Notes: generated by a model from the letters alone, not told the origin. A stretch of 64,000 bases of DNA from Achromobacter dolens (GCF_902859745.1 NZ_CADIJW010000005.1:62001-126000), one strand, 5' to 3'; numbered from the stretch's first letter, positions 17,768-28,250 are shown. Translations and numbers: made by a program.

Positions 17768-18151
17768 ATGAAAGCCCTAGCTACCGCACTCATGGTTACC
17801 GCAACGCTGGTGGGTATGTCCGCCGCCCACGCCGGTGGCAAGACGCGTGAACAGGTTCAACAGGAACTGCAGGCCGCCAAGGCCGCCGGGCAGGTCACGT
17901 TCGGCGAATTGGACTATCCGCCCGCCATCGCCCAACAGACGGGCATGACGCGTGAGCAGGTCCAACAGGAACTGCAAAGCGCCAAGGCCGCCGGCCAGGT
18001 CACCAGCGGCGAATTGGATTACCCGCCGCGCGCGGCGGCCACCCAGACGGCCGGCAAGACCCGCGAGCAGGTTCGCGAGGAACTGGCGCAGGCCAAGGCC
18101 CGCGGCGAATACACCTTCGGTGAACTGGACTACCCGCCCAAGGGCCGTTGA
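17768..18151 (+). CDS. DUF4148 protein with three tandem repeats
   Basis: This 127-residue secreted protein has a signal peptide ending AHA (residue 22). It then has three copies of a 27-residue unit of the form TREQV-x-EL-x-AKA-x-G-x-GELDYPP at 26-52, 61-87 and 98-124. DUF4148 proteins are abundant small periplasmic proteins of Burkholderiales with no known function. Most have one such unit, so three copies imply internal duplication. It has a strong ribosome-binding site (GGATGGAG) and its own terminator (18186-18210), and so is probably monocistronic. Confidence 0.9.
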   Translation: MKALATALMVTATLVGMSAAHAGGKTREQVQQELQAAKAAGQVTFGELDYPPAIAQQTGMTREQVQQELQSAKAAGQVTSGELDYPPRAAATQTAGKTREQVREELAQAKARGEYTFGELDYPPKGR

Positions 18152-18590
18152 CCCGCGGCCTTCACCGTTCGGCGCGAAACCAAAGCCCCTTGCACGCCAA
18201 GGGGTTTTTTATCTCTCCGTCCGGAGTCCGTCCTCGTCTCGTTGTCGTGTTTATGCCGCATGGACTGTGCCGCCCACACAACATGTGATGTCAATCCCGC
18301 TTGAGTGCGACGACCGGCGACCGCGCGGCGAAACCGAATTATGAGCAAGAATTCGCATTTGATATCAAGGCCTTAATACGCAGCTTCCAAGGCCGAGGCG
18401 GGTTGGGCGGCGGGCATTATCCCGCCCATGGAAAGTTGTTCTTCGAAATCCGCGTTACTTCAAATTGTTCCAAGGCAGACACTAGATTCAGTGCAGACGC
18501 CGCTCGCTTTGTCGTCGCGGCACGCAGGCAGCGGCGATGCCGCCGCGTGGTTGCGGGATGCCTTTATCTTTCGCCATTTTGGGGACTTTT
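18152..18590. other. 439-bp gap before the porin gene
   Basis: It contains the DUF4148 terminator (18186-18210) and the porin leader. A GC-rich imperfect inverted repeat lies around 18401-18427. I see no supported gene; the ORFs that run through into the porin have no similarity before the signal peptide at 18591. Its length suggests an extended regulatory region for the porin. Confidence 0.5.
18186..18210 (+). terminator. Rho-independent terminator after the DUF4148 gene
   Basis: Stem CCCCTTG / CAAGGGG (18186-18192 and 18198-18204), loop CACGC, then six T (18205-18210). Confidence 0.92.
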
Positions 18591-19715
18591 ATGAAGAAGA
18601 CGCTATTGGCTGTCGCGTTGCTGACCGGTTTCGCCGGCGCCGCGCATGCCGCTGATTCCGTGACGCTGTACGGGTTGATCGATGCCGGTATCGGCTACGA
18701 GCAAGTGAAGTTCAAGGGCCAGTCGCAGAGCCGCATCGCCGGCGTGCAGGGCGTGAGCAGCGGCTCGCGCTTCGGGCTGCGCGGCACGGAAGACCTGGGT
18801 GACGGCCTGCGCGCCGTGTTCAACCTGGAAGGCGGTTTCGGCCCGATGAACGGCCAATCGCTGCAGAATGGCCGTCTGTGGGGCCGCCAGGCCACCGTGG
18901 GCCTGGACAGTGATTCGTGGGGACGCCTGGAATTCGGTCGCCAGACCAACCTGGCCTCGAAGTACTTCGGCTCGATCGACCCGTTCTCCATCAGCTACAA
19001 CACCGCCAACCTGGGCACCACGTTCAGCAGCGCCAACACGATGCGCCTGGACAACATGGTCCTGTACCAGACCCCCAGCATGGGCGGTTTCAAGGTGGGC
19101 GTGGGCTACTCGTTCAGCGCCGATGACACCGTCGAGGACGGCGTCAAGGAAAAGCACCAGACCGGCTTCGCCACGGGCAACAACAACCGCGTCCTGACCG
19201 TGGGCGCGCAATACCTGAACGGTCCGCTGAATCTGGCCGCGGCCTACGACCGCTTCAATCCGTCCAATGACAACATCGGCGGCAAGTCCAGTTCGCGCAT
19301 CCAGGAATACATCGTTGGAGGCACCTACGATTTCGAGGTCGTGAAGCTGGCGGCGGCGTTCAGCCAGACCCGCGACGGCTGGTTCATCGGCCAGAACATG
19401 GGCACCACGCCGGACGGCATGCAGAAGCTGGGCACGTTCAAGCTGGCCGACGGCTTCCGCGCCAATTCCTACATGATCGGCGCCACCGTGCCGCTGGGCC
19501 GCCATGCCATCTTCGGCTCCTGGCAGCGCGCCACGCCGAACAACGCCAAGCTGACCGGCGACGACGCGACGTTCAACGTCTACAGCCTGGGTTACACGTA
19601 CGACTTCACCAAGCGCACCAATCTGTACGCGTATGCCTCCTACGGCGACAACTACGCGTTCCAGCACGATGCGCGCGACACCGCGTTCGCGGTGGGTCTG
19701 CGTCACCGTTTCTAA
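18591..19715 (+). CDS. Gram-negative porin (16-stranded trimeric type)
   Basis: The 374-residue product has signal peptide MKKTLLAVALLTGFAGAAHA, first strand ADSVTLYGLIDAGIGYE, the motif SRFGLRGTEDLGDGLRAVF and a C-terminal phenylalanine (VGLRHRF). All are hallmarks of the Burkholderiales/Neisseria porin family. It forms a passive outer-membrane channel; selectivity cannot be read from sequence. GGGGAC lies 4 bases before the ATG. It is flanked by terminators, so probably a single-gene unit. Confidence 0.95.
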   Translation: MKKTLLAVALLTGFAGAAHAADSVTLYGLIDAGIGYEQVKFKGQSQSRIAGVQGVSSGSRFGLRGTEDLGDGLRAVFNLEGGFGPMNGQSLQNGRLWGRQATVGLDSDSWGRLEFGRQTNLASKYFGSIDPFSISYNTANLGTTFSSANTMRLDNMVLYQTPSMGGFKVGVGYSFSADDTVEDGVKEKHQTGFATGNNNRVLTVGAQYLNGPLNLAAAYDRFNPSNDNIGGKSSSRIQEYIVGGTYDFEVVKLAAAFSQTRDGWFIGQNMGTTPDGMQKLGTFKLADGFRANSYMIGATVPLGRHAIFGSWQRATPNNAKLTGDDATFNVYSLGYTYDFTKRTNLYAYASYGDNYAFQHDARDTAFAVGLRHRF

Positions 19716-19833
19716 GCGAGGGCATCGGTCCGGTCGCACCTTGCTGAATGCGCGGCACATCTCCGTGAGCCGCCGAGTGACAGCGAACCCCCCCTTCAGG
19801 TTGCGGTCGGGCGAGTCCTGAGCAGAGAAGGGA

Positions 19834-19866
19834 AGGGCCTCCATGCGGAGGCCCTCTCGGTTTTTT
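19834..19866 (+). terminator. Terminator between porin and ilvA
   Basis: A perfect 9-bp stem AGGGCCTCC / GGAGGCCCT (19834-19842 and 19847-19855) with loop ATGC, then CTCGG and TTTTTT (19861-19866). The T-tract serves the porin strand. Confidence 0.88.
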
Positions 19867-19869
19867 GGC

Positions 19870-21378
19870 CTACAGAAACAGCTTGTAGGCTGGATTGTCG
19901 GTCTCGTTCCAGTGGGGATAGCCCAGCTCGGCGACGAAGCCGCGGAATTGCTTCTTGTCCGCCGCCGGCACCTGGATGCCGATCAGGATGCGGCCATAGT
20001 CGGCGCCCTGGTTGCGGTAATGGAACAGGCTGATGTTCCAGTCCGGGTTCATGGCGTTCAGGAAACGCATCAGCGCGCCCGGGCGTTCCGGGAACTCGAA
20101 GCGATAGAGCAGTTCGTCGCGCGCCTGCGCCGACCGGCCACCGACCATGTGGCGCAAGTGGGTCTTGGCCATTTCGTCGTGCGTCAGATCGAGCGTGTCG
20201 AAGCCATGGCGGCGGAAGTGGCTGGCGATCTTGTCGGGTTCGGCCGGCGACGATACCTGCAGGCCGACGAACACGTGGGCGCGGTCCGAATCGGAAATGC
20301 GGTAGTTGAACTCGGTCACGCTGCGTTCGCCGACCAGTTCGCAGAAGCGGCGGAAGCTGCCGCGCTGCTCCGGCATGGTGACGGCGAAGACGGCCTCGCG
20401 CATTTCGCCGACCTCGGCGCGCTCGGCCACGAAGCGCAGGCGGTCGAAGTTCATGTTCGCGCCGCAGGCGATGGCGACCAGCGTCTTGTCCTTGAGCTTG
20501 TGTTCGGCGGCGTATTGCTTGGCGCCGGCCACGGCCATGGCGCCGGCTGGTTCCAGCACGCTGCGGGTGTCCTGGAACACGTCTTTGATGGCGGCGCAGA
20601 TCGAGTCTGTGTCGACCACCACGAAATCATCGACGTACTTGCGGGTGAGCTTGAAGGTCTCGGCGCCGACCAGCTTGACCGCGGTGCCATCGGAGAACAG
20701 CCCCACGTCGTTCAACTGCACGCGCCGGCCGGCGCGCACGCTGCGCAGCATGGCGTCGGAGTCCTCGGTCTGCACGCCGATGATCTTGATCTCGGGGCGC
20801 AACTGCTTGATGTAGGCGGCCACGCCGGCGATCAGGCCGCCGCCGCCGATGGCCACGAAGATGGCGTCGATCGGGCCAGGGTGCTGGCGCAGGATCTCCA
20901 TGCCGACCGTGCCCTGGCCGGCGATCACGTCGGGATCGTCGAACGGGTGCACGAAGGTCAGTTTCTCTTTCTTTTCCAGCGTTTGCGCGTGGGCATAGGC
21001 GTCAGAGAAGCTTTCGCCGGCCAGCACCACTTCGCCGCCCAGACGGCGCACCGCGTCGATCTTGACCTGCGGGCTGGTGGTGGGCATGACGATGACCGCG
21101 CGGCAGCCGAGCCGGGAGGCGGCCAGCGCCACGCCCTGGGCGTGGTTGCCTGCCGAGGCCGCGATCACGCCGCGGTTGCGCGCCGCCGGCGTCAGGTTGG
21201 CCATCTTGTTGTACGCCCCGCGCAGCTTGAAGCTGAATACGGCCTGCGTGTCCTCGCGCTTGAGCAGGATCGTGTTCGCCATGCGCTGCGACAACAGCGG
21301 CGCGGATTCGAGCGGCGATTCGACCGCGACGTCGTAGACCTTGGAGGTCAGGATGCGTTTCAGATAATCGGTGGACAT
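19870..21378 (-). CDS. ilvA: Threonine ammonia-lyase, biosynthetic
   Basis: This 502-residue PLP enzyme has the anchor lysine in FSFKLRGAYNKM (Lys51) and the phosphate-binding loop GGGGLIAG. Two C-terminal ACT-like regulatory domains follow (about 330-410 and 425-500). It makes 2-oxobutyrate from threonine for isoleucine synthesis, and the long form is isoleucine-inhibited. I chose ATG 21378 (MSTDYLKRILTSKVYDVAVE) rather than the 21-codon upstream extension, which is proline-rich and non-conserved. Divergent from the YqaA-like gene. Confidence 0.96.
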   Translation of the reverse strand: MSTDYLKRILTSKVYDVAVESPLESAPLLSQRMANTILLKREDTQAVFSFKLRGAYNKMANLTPAARNRGVIAASAGNHAQGVALAASRLGCRAVIVMPTTSPQVKIDAVRRLGGEVVLAGESFSDAYAHAQTLEKKEKLTFVHPFDDPDVIAGQGTVGMEILRQHPGPIDAIFVAIGGGGLIAGVAAYIKQLRPEIKIIGVQTEDSDAMLRSVRAGRRVQLNDVGLFSDGTAVKLVGAETFKLTRKYVDDFVVVDTDSICAAIKDVFQDTRSVLEPAGAMAVAGAKQYAAEHKLKDKTLVAIACGANMNFDRLRFVAERAEVGEMREAVFAVTMPEQRGSFRRFCELVGERSVTEFNYRISDSDRAHVFVGLQVSSPAEPDKIASHFRRHGFDTLDLTHDEMAKTHLRHMVGGRSAQARDELLYRFEFPERPGALMRFLNAMNPDWNISLFHYRNQGADYGRILIGIQVPAADKKQFRGFVAELGYPHWNETDNPAYKLFL

Positions 21379-21560
21379 GGACTGCGCTTGGGGTAGGGGC
21401 GGAAAATTGGGCGGCGCAAAGAGTGGACCCATGCGCGCCATGGCGTGAGCGCGATTATTGCAGGGAAAGCCTCGGTCCCAGGCGGTTTTCGCGGGCTTTC
21501 GCCACGGACCGGACGGCGGCGGCCGGGTGCGGGAGGCGCGCGGCTACACTCGACGGCATC

Positions 21561-22085
21561 ATGGAAGAAAGCCTCCTCTCCGCCATCCACTGGCTGCTCG
21601 GCCTGCTGGCCCTGCCCTCGGTGGGCCTGTCCGCCATCTTCGCCGTCTCGCTGATCTCGGCCACGTTGCTGCCGCTTGGCTCGGAGCCGGCGGTGTTCGG
21701 CTATATCAAGCTGTCGCCCGACATGTTCTGGCCCGCCATCCTGGTGGCGACCGCCGGCAACACCATCGGCGGCGCCATCAGCTACGCCATGGGCCTGGGC
21801 GCGGAAAAGGCCGTCGAGCGCTGGAAGGAGCGTCACCCCCACGCGCCGGCCCAATCCCGCATGCGCGGACGCTGGCACGAGCGCGCCCATGACTGGATAC
21901 ACCGCATGGGGCCGCCGGCGCTGCTGCTGTCCTGGCTGCCGGCCGTGGGCGATCCGCTGTGCGCCGTGGCCGGCTGGCTGCGGCTGCCGTTCTGGCCGTG
22001 CGTGGCCTATATGGCCATCGGCAAGTTCCTGCGCTATCTGGCCATGACGGCGAGCCTGCTGTGGCTGTTTCCAGGGCAGGTCTAA
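21561..22085 (+). CDS. YqaA-family (DedA-like) membrane protein
   Basis: The 174-residue protein has about four membrane helices, with ISATLLPLGSEPAV and ATAGNTIGGAISYAMG, as in YqaA and the SNARE-associated/VTT superfamily. DedA relatives are linked to lipid scrambling and envelope maintenance; this subfamily is uncharacterised. I chose the start at 21561 (MEESLLSAIHW) because the longer ORF has no similarity before it. It is divergent from ilvA, with the next gene 133 bp on. Confidence 0.88.
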   Translation: MEESLLSAIHWLLGLLALPSVGLSAIFAVSLISATLLPLGSEPAVFGYIKLSPDMFWPAILVATAGNTIGGAISYAMGLGAEKAVERWKERHPHAPAQSRMRGRWHERAHDWIHRMGPPALLLSWLPAVGDPLCAVAGWLRLPFWPCVAYMAIGKFLRYLAMTASLLWLFPGQV

Positions 22086-22218
22086 GCGCTGACGCCCCGC
22101 TTAATTGGGGACGCATAAACATGCCATTGTCCCGTTTCTGGACGCTTCCCAGGGGGTATTCGGGGGCGGTTCCGGCCAATGGCATAAAATAATTTTTTAA
22201 GGGCCCCCTCTTGCCGCC

Positions 22219-25200
22219 ATGAACGCCCCACTCGCCAGCCACATCTTGAACGGGGCGACGCCGCCCACAGCACCCGCGCGACTGCGCGAAATTCCCTACA
22301 ACTACACGTCGTTCTCCGATCGCGAGATCGTCGGCCGGCTGCTGGGCGACGACGCCTGGAGCCTGTTGACCGACCTGCGCGGCGAACGCCGCACCGGGCG
22401 CTCCGCCCGCATGCTGTACGAGGTGCTGGGCGACATCTGGGTGGTGCGCCGCAATCCGTACCTGCAGGACGACCTGCTGGACAACCCCAAGCGCCGCAAG
22501 CAACTGATCGACGCACTGCACCATCGGCTGGGCGAGATCGACCGCCGCCGCGAACCCGGCGCGCCGGCCGAGGCCGGCCACGATCCGCATCGCGACGAAA
22601 AGGTGCTGGGCCTGCTGGGCCGGGCGCGTTCGGCCATCGCCGCCTTCGAGGGCGAGTTCGACCAGACCGCCATGCTGCGCAAGCAGGCGCAGAAGGTGCT
22701 GGGCCGCATCACCGCGCGCGACAACATCAAGTTCGACGGCCTGTCGCGCGTATCGCACGTGACCGACGCCACCGACTGGCGCGTGGAGTACCCGTTCGTG
22801 GTGCTGACGCCGGACTCGGAAGACGAGATCGCCGCGCTGGTCACCGCCTGTATCGAGCTGGGCCTGACCATCGTGCCGCGTGGCGGCGGCACCGGCTATA
22901 CCGGCGGCGCGATTCCGCTGACCTGGAAGTCGGCCGTCATCAACACCGAGAAATTCGACAAGCTGGGCAAGGTCGAGTCCTGTATCCTGCCCGGGCTCAC
23001 CGAGCCCGTGGCCGTCATCCATGCCGGCGCCGGCGTGGTGACCAAGCGGGTGTCGGAGGCGGCCGAGGCGGCCGGTTTCGTGTTCGCCGTGGACCCGACC
23101 TCGGCCGAGGCCTCGTGCGTAGGCGGCAACATCGCCATGAACGCCGGCGGCAAGAAGGCCGTATTGTGGGGCACCGCGCTCGACAATCTGGCCTGGTGGC
23201 GCATGGTCGATCCGGACGGCAACTGGCTCGAAGTGACGCGCCTGGACCACAACATGGGCAAGATCCATGACGTGGAGGTGGCCCGCTTCGAACTCAAGTG
23301 GTTCGACGGCCGTGGCAAGCCGGGCGAACGCCTGCTCAAGACCGAGACCCTGGAAATCGCCGGCCGCGTGTTCCGCAAGGAAGGCCTGGGCAAGGACGTC
23401 ACGGACAAATTCCTGGCCGGCCTGCCCGGCATCCAGAAGGAAGGCTGCGACGGCCTGATCACGTCGGCGCGCTGGGTGCTGCACCGCATGCCCAAGCACA
23501 CCCGCACGGTCTGCATGGAATTCTTCGGCCAGGCGCGCGACGCGATCCCGTCGATCGTCGAGGTCAAGGGCTACCTGGACGGCGAAGGCCGCGCCCGCGG
23601 CGCCATCCTGGCCGGCCTGGAGCACCTGGACGAGCGCTACCTGCGCGCGGTCGGCTACGCCACCAAGAGCAAGCGCGGCTCGCTGCCCAAGATGGTGCTG
23701 ATCGGCGATATCGTCGGCGACGACGAGGACGCCGTGGCCGCGGCCGCCAGCGAAGTGGTGCGCCTGGCCAACACCCGCCATGGCGAAGGCTTCGTGGCGG
23801 TGAGCGCCGAGGCCCGCAAGAAGTTCTGGCTCGACCGTTCGCGCACCGCCGCGATCGCGCGCCACACCAACGCCTTCAAGATCAACGAAGACGTGGTGAT
23901 CCCGCTGCCGCGCATGGGCGAGTACACCGACCATATCGAGCGCATCAACATCGAGCTGTCGACCCGCAATAAGCTGCGCCTGCTGGACGCGCTGGACGAC
24001 TATCTCTGTACGCCGCTGCCGGTCGGCAAGGCCGAAGACGCCGCCGACGACGAGACCCGCGCCGAGGTGCTGGCCGAGCGCACGCGCCAGGCCATCGAGC
24101 TGCTGGCCGCCGCGCGCCAGCGTTGGCAGTGGCTGCTGGACAACCTGGACCTGCCGCTGGCCGACGCCATGCCGCAACTGGAAACGCTGGGCATGGGCCA
24201 CCTGCGTGGGGCGCTGGCCGAGCGTCTGGCGACGCAGCCGCAGGCGCGCGTGTTCGATGTGGTGCAGGATCGCACCATCCGCGTGTCGTGGAAGACCGAG
24301 GTGCTGGCCGGCCTGCAGGCGGCGTTCTCAGGCGCGGCGCGCAAGCCGATCCTGGACGAGCTGGTGGCGATCCACGGCCGCGTGCTCAAGAGCCGCGTGT
24401 TCGTGGCGCTGCACATGCACGCTGGCGACGGCAACGTCCACACCAACATCCCGGTCAACTCGGACGACTACGGCATGCTGCAGGAGGCCCACCAGGCCGT
24501 CGAGCGCATCATGCAGATCGCGCGCGACCTGGACGGCGTGATCTCGGGCGAGCACGGCATCGGCCTGACCAAGTACGAGTTCCTGACGGAGGCCGAACTG
24601 GCGCCGTTCCAGGACTACAAGCGCCGCGTCGATCCCAATGGCCACTTCAACGCCGGCAAGCTGATGCCCGGCGCCGACCTGCGCCACGCCTGGACGCCCA
24701 GCTTCAACCTGATGGGCCACGAGTCGCTGATCATGCAGCAGAGCGACATCGGCGCCATCTCGGATTCGATCAAGGACTGCCTGCGCTGCGGCAAGTGCAA
24801 GCCGGTGTGCGCCACCCATGTGCCGCGCGCCAACCTGCTGTATTCGCCGCGCAACAAGATCCTGGCGACCTCGCTGCTGGTCGAGGCCTTCCTGTACGAA
24901 GAGCAGACCCGCCGTGGCGTCAGCCTGAAGCACTGGGAAGAATTCGAGGACGTGGCCGACCACTGCACCGTCTGCCACAAGTGCTACAACCCCTGTCCGG
25001 TCGACATCGACTTCGGCGACGTGTCGATGAACATGCGCGCCGTGCTGCGGCGCATGGGCCGCAAGTCGTTCAATCCGGGCACGGCCAGCGCCATGTTCTT
25101 CCTGAACGCCAAGGATCCGGCCACCATCAATGCCACCCGCAAGGCGATGGTGGGCGTGGGCTACAAGGTGCAGCGCGCCGCGCACGATCTGCTGTCGGGC

Positions 25201-26178
25201 CTGGTGAAGAAGCAGACCTCGGCGCCGCCGGCGACCGTGGGCAAGCCGCCGCTGCGCGAGCAGGTGGTGCACTTCGTCAACAAGAAGATGCCGGGCGGGC
25301 TGCCCAAGCAGGCCGCGCGCAAGCTGCTCGATATCGAGGACGCGAACTACGTGCCGATCATCCGCGATCCCAAGGCCACCACGGCCGACACGGAAGCGGT
25401 GTTCTACTTCCCGGGCTGCGGGTCGGAGCGCCTGTTCTCGCAGGTCGGCCTGGCCACGCAGGCGATGCTGTGGCATGCCGGCGTGCAGACCGTGCTGCCG
25501 CCGGGCTACCTGTGCTGCGGTTATCCGCAGCGCGGCAACGGCATGACCGACAAGGCCGAGCAGATCATCACCGACAACCGGGTGCTGTTCCATCGCGTCG
25601 CCAACACGCTCAACTACCTGGACATCAAGACCGTGGTGGTCAGCTGCGGCACCTGCTACGACCAGTTGGCCGGCTACGAGTTCGAGAAGATCTTCCCGGG
25701 CTGCCGCCTGATCGACATCCACGAATACCTGCTGGAAAAGGGCATCAAGCTGGAAGGCGCCAAGGGCGTGCGCTACATGTATCACGATCCTTGCCACACG
25801 CCGATGAAGCTGCAGGACCCGATGAAGACCGTGCGTTCTCTGGTGGGCGACGGCGCGGTCAAGAGCGACCGCTGCTGCGGCGAGTCGGGCACGCTGGCGG
25901 TCAGCCGGCCGGACATCTCGACCCAGGTGCGCTTTCGCAAGCAGGAAGAGCTGCTCAAGGGCGATGCCGCGCTGCGCGGCGATGGCTTCACGGGTGACGT
26001 CAAGGTGCTGACCTCGTGCCCGTCGTGCCTGCAGGGCCTGTCGCGCTACCAGGGCGACACCGGCATGGACGCCGACTACATCGTGGTCGAGATGGCGCGC
26101 CACATCCTCGGCGAAGGCTGGATGGAAGACTACGTGCGCCGCGCCAACGCGGGCGGCATCGAACGCGTGCTGGTGTAG
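22219..26178 (+). CDS. Large FAD/4Fe-4S oxidoreductase with DUF3683 N-terminus (D-2-hydroxyglutarate/lactate dehydrogenase-like)
   Basis: A 1319-residue fusion. Residues 1-170 are a DUF3683-like domain. Residues from about 185 to 830 are a PCMH-type FAD-binding domain ([16 protein letters not shown]) with a FAD-oxidase C-terminal domain. Two 4Fe-4S clusters follow ([11 protein letters not shown] near 854, [11 protein letters not shown] near 916). The C-terminal third has paired CCG-type domains ([10 protein letters not shown] near 1098, [16 protein letters not shown] near 1218). This is a GlcD plus GlpC/GlcF-type 2-hydroxyacid dehydrogenase in one chain, and likely passes electrons to the respiratory chain. 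Substrate unknown; E. coli YdiJ (about 1018 residues) is the closest familiar relative. A terminator follows. Confidence 0.9.
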   Translation: MNAPLASHILNGATPPTAPARLREIPYNYTSFSDREIVGRLLGDDAWSLLTDLRGERRTGRSARMLYEVLGDIWVVRRNPYLQDDLLDNPKRRKQLIDALHHRLGEIDRRREPGAPAEAGHDPHRDEKVLGLLGRARSAIAAFEGEFDQTAMLRKQAQKVLGRITARDNIKFDGLSRVSHVTDATDWRVEYPFVVLTPDSEDEIAALVTACIELGLTIVPRGGGTGYTGGAIPLTWKSAVINTEKFDKLGKVESCILPGLTEPVAVIHAGAGVVTKRVSEAAEAAGFVFAVDPTSAEASCVGGNIAMNAGGKKAVLWGTALDNLAWWRMVDPDGNWLEVTRLDHNMGKIHDVEVARFELKWFDGRGKPGERLLKTETLEIAGRVFRKEGLGKDVTDKFLAGLPGIQKEGCDGLITSARWVLHRMPKHTRTVCMEFFGQARDAIPSIVEVKGYLDGEGRARGAILAGLEHLDERYLRAVGYATKSKRGSLPKMVLIGDIVGDDEDAVAAAASEVVRLANTRHGEGFVAVSAEARKKFWLDRSRTAAIARHTNAFKINEDVVIPLPRMGEYTDHIERINIELSTRNKLRLLDALDDYLCTPLPVGKAEDAADDETRAEVLAERTRQAIELLAAARQRWQWLLDNLDLPLADAMPQLETLGMGHLRGALAERLATQPQARVFDVVQDRTIRVSWKTEVLAGLQAAFSGAARKPILDELVAIHGRVLKSRVFVALHMHAGDGNVHTNIPVNSDDYGMLQEAHQAVERIMQIARDLDGVISGEHGIGLTKYEFLTEAELAPFQDYKRRVDPNGHFNAGKLMPGADLRHAWTPSFNLMGHESLIMQQSDIGAISDSIKDCLRCGKCKPVCATHVPRANLLYSPRNKILATSLLVEAFLYEEQTRRGVSLKHWEEFEDVADHCTVCHKCYNPCPVDIDFGDVSMNMRAVLRRMGRKSFNPGTASAMFFLNAKDPATINATRKAMVGVGYKVQRAAHDLLSGLVKKQTSAPPATVGKPPLREQVVHFVNKKMPGGLPKQAARKLLDIEDANYVPIIRDPKATTADTEAVFYFPGCGSERLFSQVGLATQAMLWHAGVQTVLPPGYLCCGYPQRGNGMTDKAEQIITDNRVLFHRVANTLNYLDIKTVVVSCGTCYDQLAGYEFEKIFPGCRLIDIHEYLLEKGIKLEGAKGVRYMYHDPCHTPMKLQDPMKTVRSLVGDGAVKSDRCCGESGTLAVSRPDISTQVRFRKQEELLKGDAALRGDGFTGDVKVLTSCPSCLQGLSRYQGDTGMDADYIVVEMARHILGEGWMEDYVRRANAGGIERVLV

Positions 26179-26215
26179 CGCGCCGCCGGCCGATGGCCGG
26201 ATGGCCGCGTCTCGC

Positions 26216-26246
26216 AACGCCCGGCGGATTCGCCGGGCGTTTTGTT
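26216..26246 (+). terminator. Terminator after the FAD/Fe-S oxidoreductase
   Basis: An 11-bp stem AACGCCCGGCG / CGCCGGGCGTT (26216-26226 and 26231-26241) with loop GATT, running into TTTTGTTT. Confidence 0.9.
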
Positions 26247-26352
26247 TGCTCGCGTGGCGGCACAGGCGCGTCGTAGCCGCGCCGACTTGTGCGGCTACTT
26301 CATTGCAAATAATATTGCGTCTCAATTGTAATGTGAGGTGTCAGCAGTTTCC

Positions 26353-28224
26353 ATGCCCGTTTCCCCCCGCACCCCAATCCTGGCCGCCGTCCTGGCGGCC
26401 ACGGCCAGCCTGCCCGTCCAGGGCGCCATGCAACCCGCCGCCGAAGCGCCGCTGTCCGGCGACACTGAATTCCACTGCCGCTTCGGCCAGGACAACAGCA
26501 CCGAGTGCGTGAGCACATACCGCTATACCATCCTGACGCTGGCCGGGCGCGAGCTGGTCTCGCGCATTGACCGTACTTATGCCGAGAACGACAGCGTCGA
26601 GGTCGAGCGCGCCGAGCTGATCCAGCCAGGCGAAAAGCCGGTGCCGCTGAGCGCGGACCAGATCGACACCCGCATGGCGCCAAATCCGGACCAGGGTTTT
26701 CTGCGTCACAAGCAGACCTCGCTGGCCTTTCCCAACCTGCGGGTGGGCAGCACCATCGTCTACACGCTGCGCGAGCGTTACGCCGGCATTCCGTCGGCGA
26801 CGCAATTCCACTACGTGCTCGGCTTGCAGCCGCGGGCAGTGCGCCAGGAGCGCTTCCACGCCGAGTTCAGCGCCGAGCGCCCGATGGTCTGGCGCACCGA
26901 GGCGATGGATGCCTATCGCGTCCAGGCCTCGCCCGATGCGCGCCGCATCACGGTGGAACTGAAAGCCACGCCGTACTACTACGCCTATGTCAACGAGGCG
27001 GACCAGGGCTATCTGCGCCAGTCGCCGCGCCTGGAGATCGGCAGTTCGGCCGCGTTGCAGGACCACTTCGGGCCGTTCGCGGCGCGCTACAACGCCATCC
27101 TGGCGGCGGCCTTGCCGCAGGCCGCGGCCGCGGCCGTCTCGGCCCAGCGGGGCAAGGCACCGGCGCAGACCGTGGCCGCGCTGATGCGCCACATCCATGA
27201 ACGCTATCGCTACCTGGGCGATTGGCGCAGCAGCGAGCGGGGCCAGGTTCCCTTCGCGCTCGACGAGATCGAGCGGCGCGGCTACGGCGACTGCAAGGAC
27301 CTGGCGGTGCTGCTGACGGCCATGCTGCGCGCGGCCGGGGTCGCCGCCGAACCCGCCCTGGTGACGCGCGGCACCGTGGCGCCAGCGGTGCTGTTGCCGG
27401 GTCTGTCGGCGCCCAACCACGCCATCGTGCGCGCCCAGGTGCAGGGCGAGACCTGGTGGCTGGATCCCACCAATCCTGTGTTCGTGCCGGGCTTCACCAT
27501 GCCGGACATCCAGCAACGCTGGGCCTTCGTCATGGATGACCAGGGCAATGTGCGGCGCGAGGACATTCCGCTGGAACGCCCCGCGCCCAGCATCCTGGTG
27601 ACGCGCCATGAACAGTTCGACAAGGATGGGCAGGCCAAGGTGCGCGCTTCGGTCGAGGTAAGCCGCATGGTGGCCGCGGAAATCAGCGCGGGCGACCAGC
27701 AGAACGGCGCGACGGCGATGGACCAGGCGTTGTGCCGCAGCTTCGCCGCCGAGAACCGCGACTGCCAGTTGCGCCGTGCCGCCAGCGATTTCGTGGTGCC
27801 GCAGGCCTACCGCATCGATGCCACGCTGGTGGACCTGCGCGCGCTGGAACGGGTCGGCCGCCAGCATGTGTACACCCACACCGAACTGAGCGATGACTGG
27901 GAGCTCTTCGCGCGCTATCGCCAGGCGGGCCAGTTGGCCGACATCTACCTCGGCACGCCGGAAACCGCGTCTTATGACGTGACGCTGGCCGGTGGCAAGG
28001 TCCAGGCGCCGCCGCTGCATTGCCAGGTCCGTTCGCCGTGGATCGACGTGGACCTGGACGGCAAGCCGGCCAAGTCGGGCTACCAGTACCGCTACCGCAG
28101 CGCCAGGAAGGTTAGCTGGTTCAGCCATGACGAGATCGGCTCTGACGCGTTCGGGCGGGCGATCGAGCAGGGCCGGCAATGCGTCGAGGCGTTGCGCATG
28201 GTCGTGACGCTGCCGCGCAAGTGA
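26353..28224 (+). CDS. DUF3857/transglutaminase-like exported protein
   Basis: About 623 residues. A signal-like N-terminus (PILAAVLAATASLPVQGAM) is followed by a DUF3857 beta domain (about 50-240) and a transglutaminase-like core. The core's Cys-His-Asp triad is visible as RRGYGDCKDLAVLL, APNHAIVRAQ and WWLDPTNPVF. Such proteins are exported cysteine-protease-fold enzymes of unknown substrate. ATG 26353 is a guess: GTG 26338 is in frame, and neither start has a well-spaced Shine-Dalgarno. It is flanked by terminators, so monocistronic. Confidence 0.85.
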   Translation: MPVSPRTPILAAVLAATASLPVQGAMQPAAEAPLSGDTEFHCRFGQDNSTECVSTYRYTILTLAGRELVSRIDRTYAENDSVEVERAELIQPGEKPVPLSADQIDTRMAPNPDQGFLRHKQTSLAFPNLRVGSTIVYTLRERYAGIPSATQFHYVLGLQPRAVRQERFHAEFSAERPMVWRTEAMDAYRVQASPDARRITVELKATPYYYAYVNEADQGYLRQSPRLEIGSSAALQDHFGPFAARYNAILAAALPQAAAAAVSAQRGKAPAQTVAALMRHIHERYRYLGDWRSSERGQVPFALDEIERRGYGDCKDLAVLLTAMLRAAGVAAEPALVTRGTVAPAVLLPGLSAPNHAIVRAQVQGETWWLDPTNPVFVPGFTMPDIQQRWAFVMDDQGNVRREDIPLERPAPSILVTRHEQFDKDGQAKVRASVEVSRMVAAEISAGDQQNGATAMDQALCRSFAAENRDCQLRRAASDFVVPQAYRIDATLVDLRALERVGRQHVYTHTELSDDWELFARYRQAGQLADIYLGTPETASYDVTLAGGKVQAPPLHCQVRSPWIDVDLDGKPAKSGYQYRYRSARKVSWFSHDEIGSDAFGRAIEQGRQCVEALRMVVTLPRK

Positions 28225-28250
28225 ACGCCTGGCCCGGCGTCGCCGCCATG

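Noticed and set aside
18341-18376. 11-codon ORF that could be a leader peptide before the porin
   Set aside because: No ribosome-binding site, no regulatory codon run and no attenuator hairpin behind it.
18401-18427. GC-rich inverted repeat GGGCGG/CCGCCC upstream of the porin
   Set aside because: Imperfect, with several alternative pairings; expected by chance in GC-rich DNA.
22107-22136. GGGAC...GTCCC inverted repeat before the FAD/Fe-S oxidoreductase
   Set aside because: Only 5-bp arms with a long spacer; no promoter alignment found.
21778-24201. 807-codon open frame antisense to the FAD/Fe-S oxidoreductase and the YqaA-like gene
   Set aside because: Its composition is His/Gln/Arg/Ala-rich, as expected for the complement of GC-rich codons. 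It spans two real genes and resembles no protein family.
24328-26325. 665-codon antisense open frame within the same oxidoreductase
   Set aside because: It is a shadow of the strongly supported 1319-residue gene; it lacks a ribosome-binding site and family motifs.
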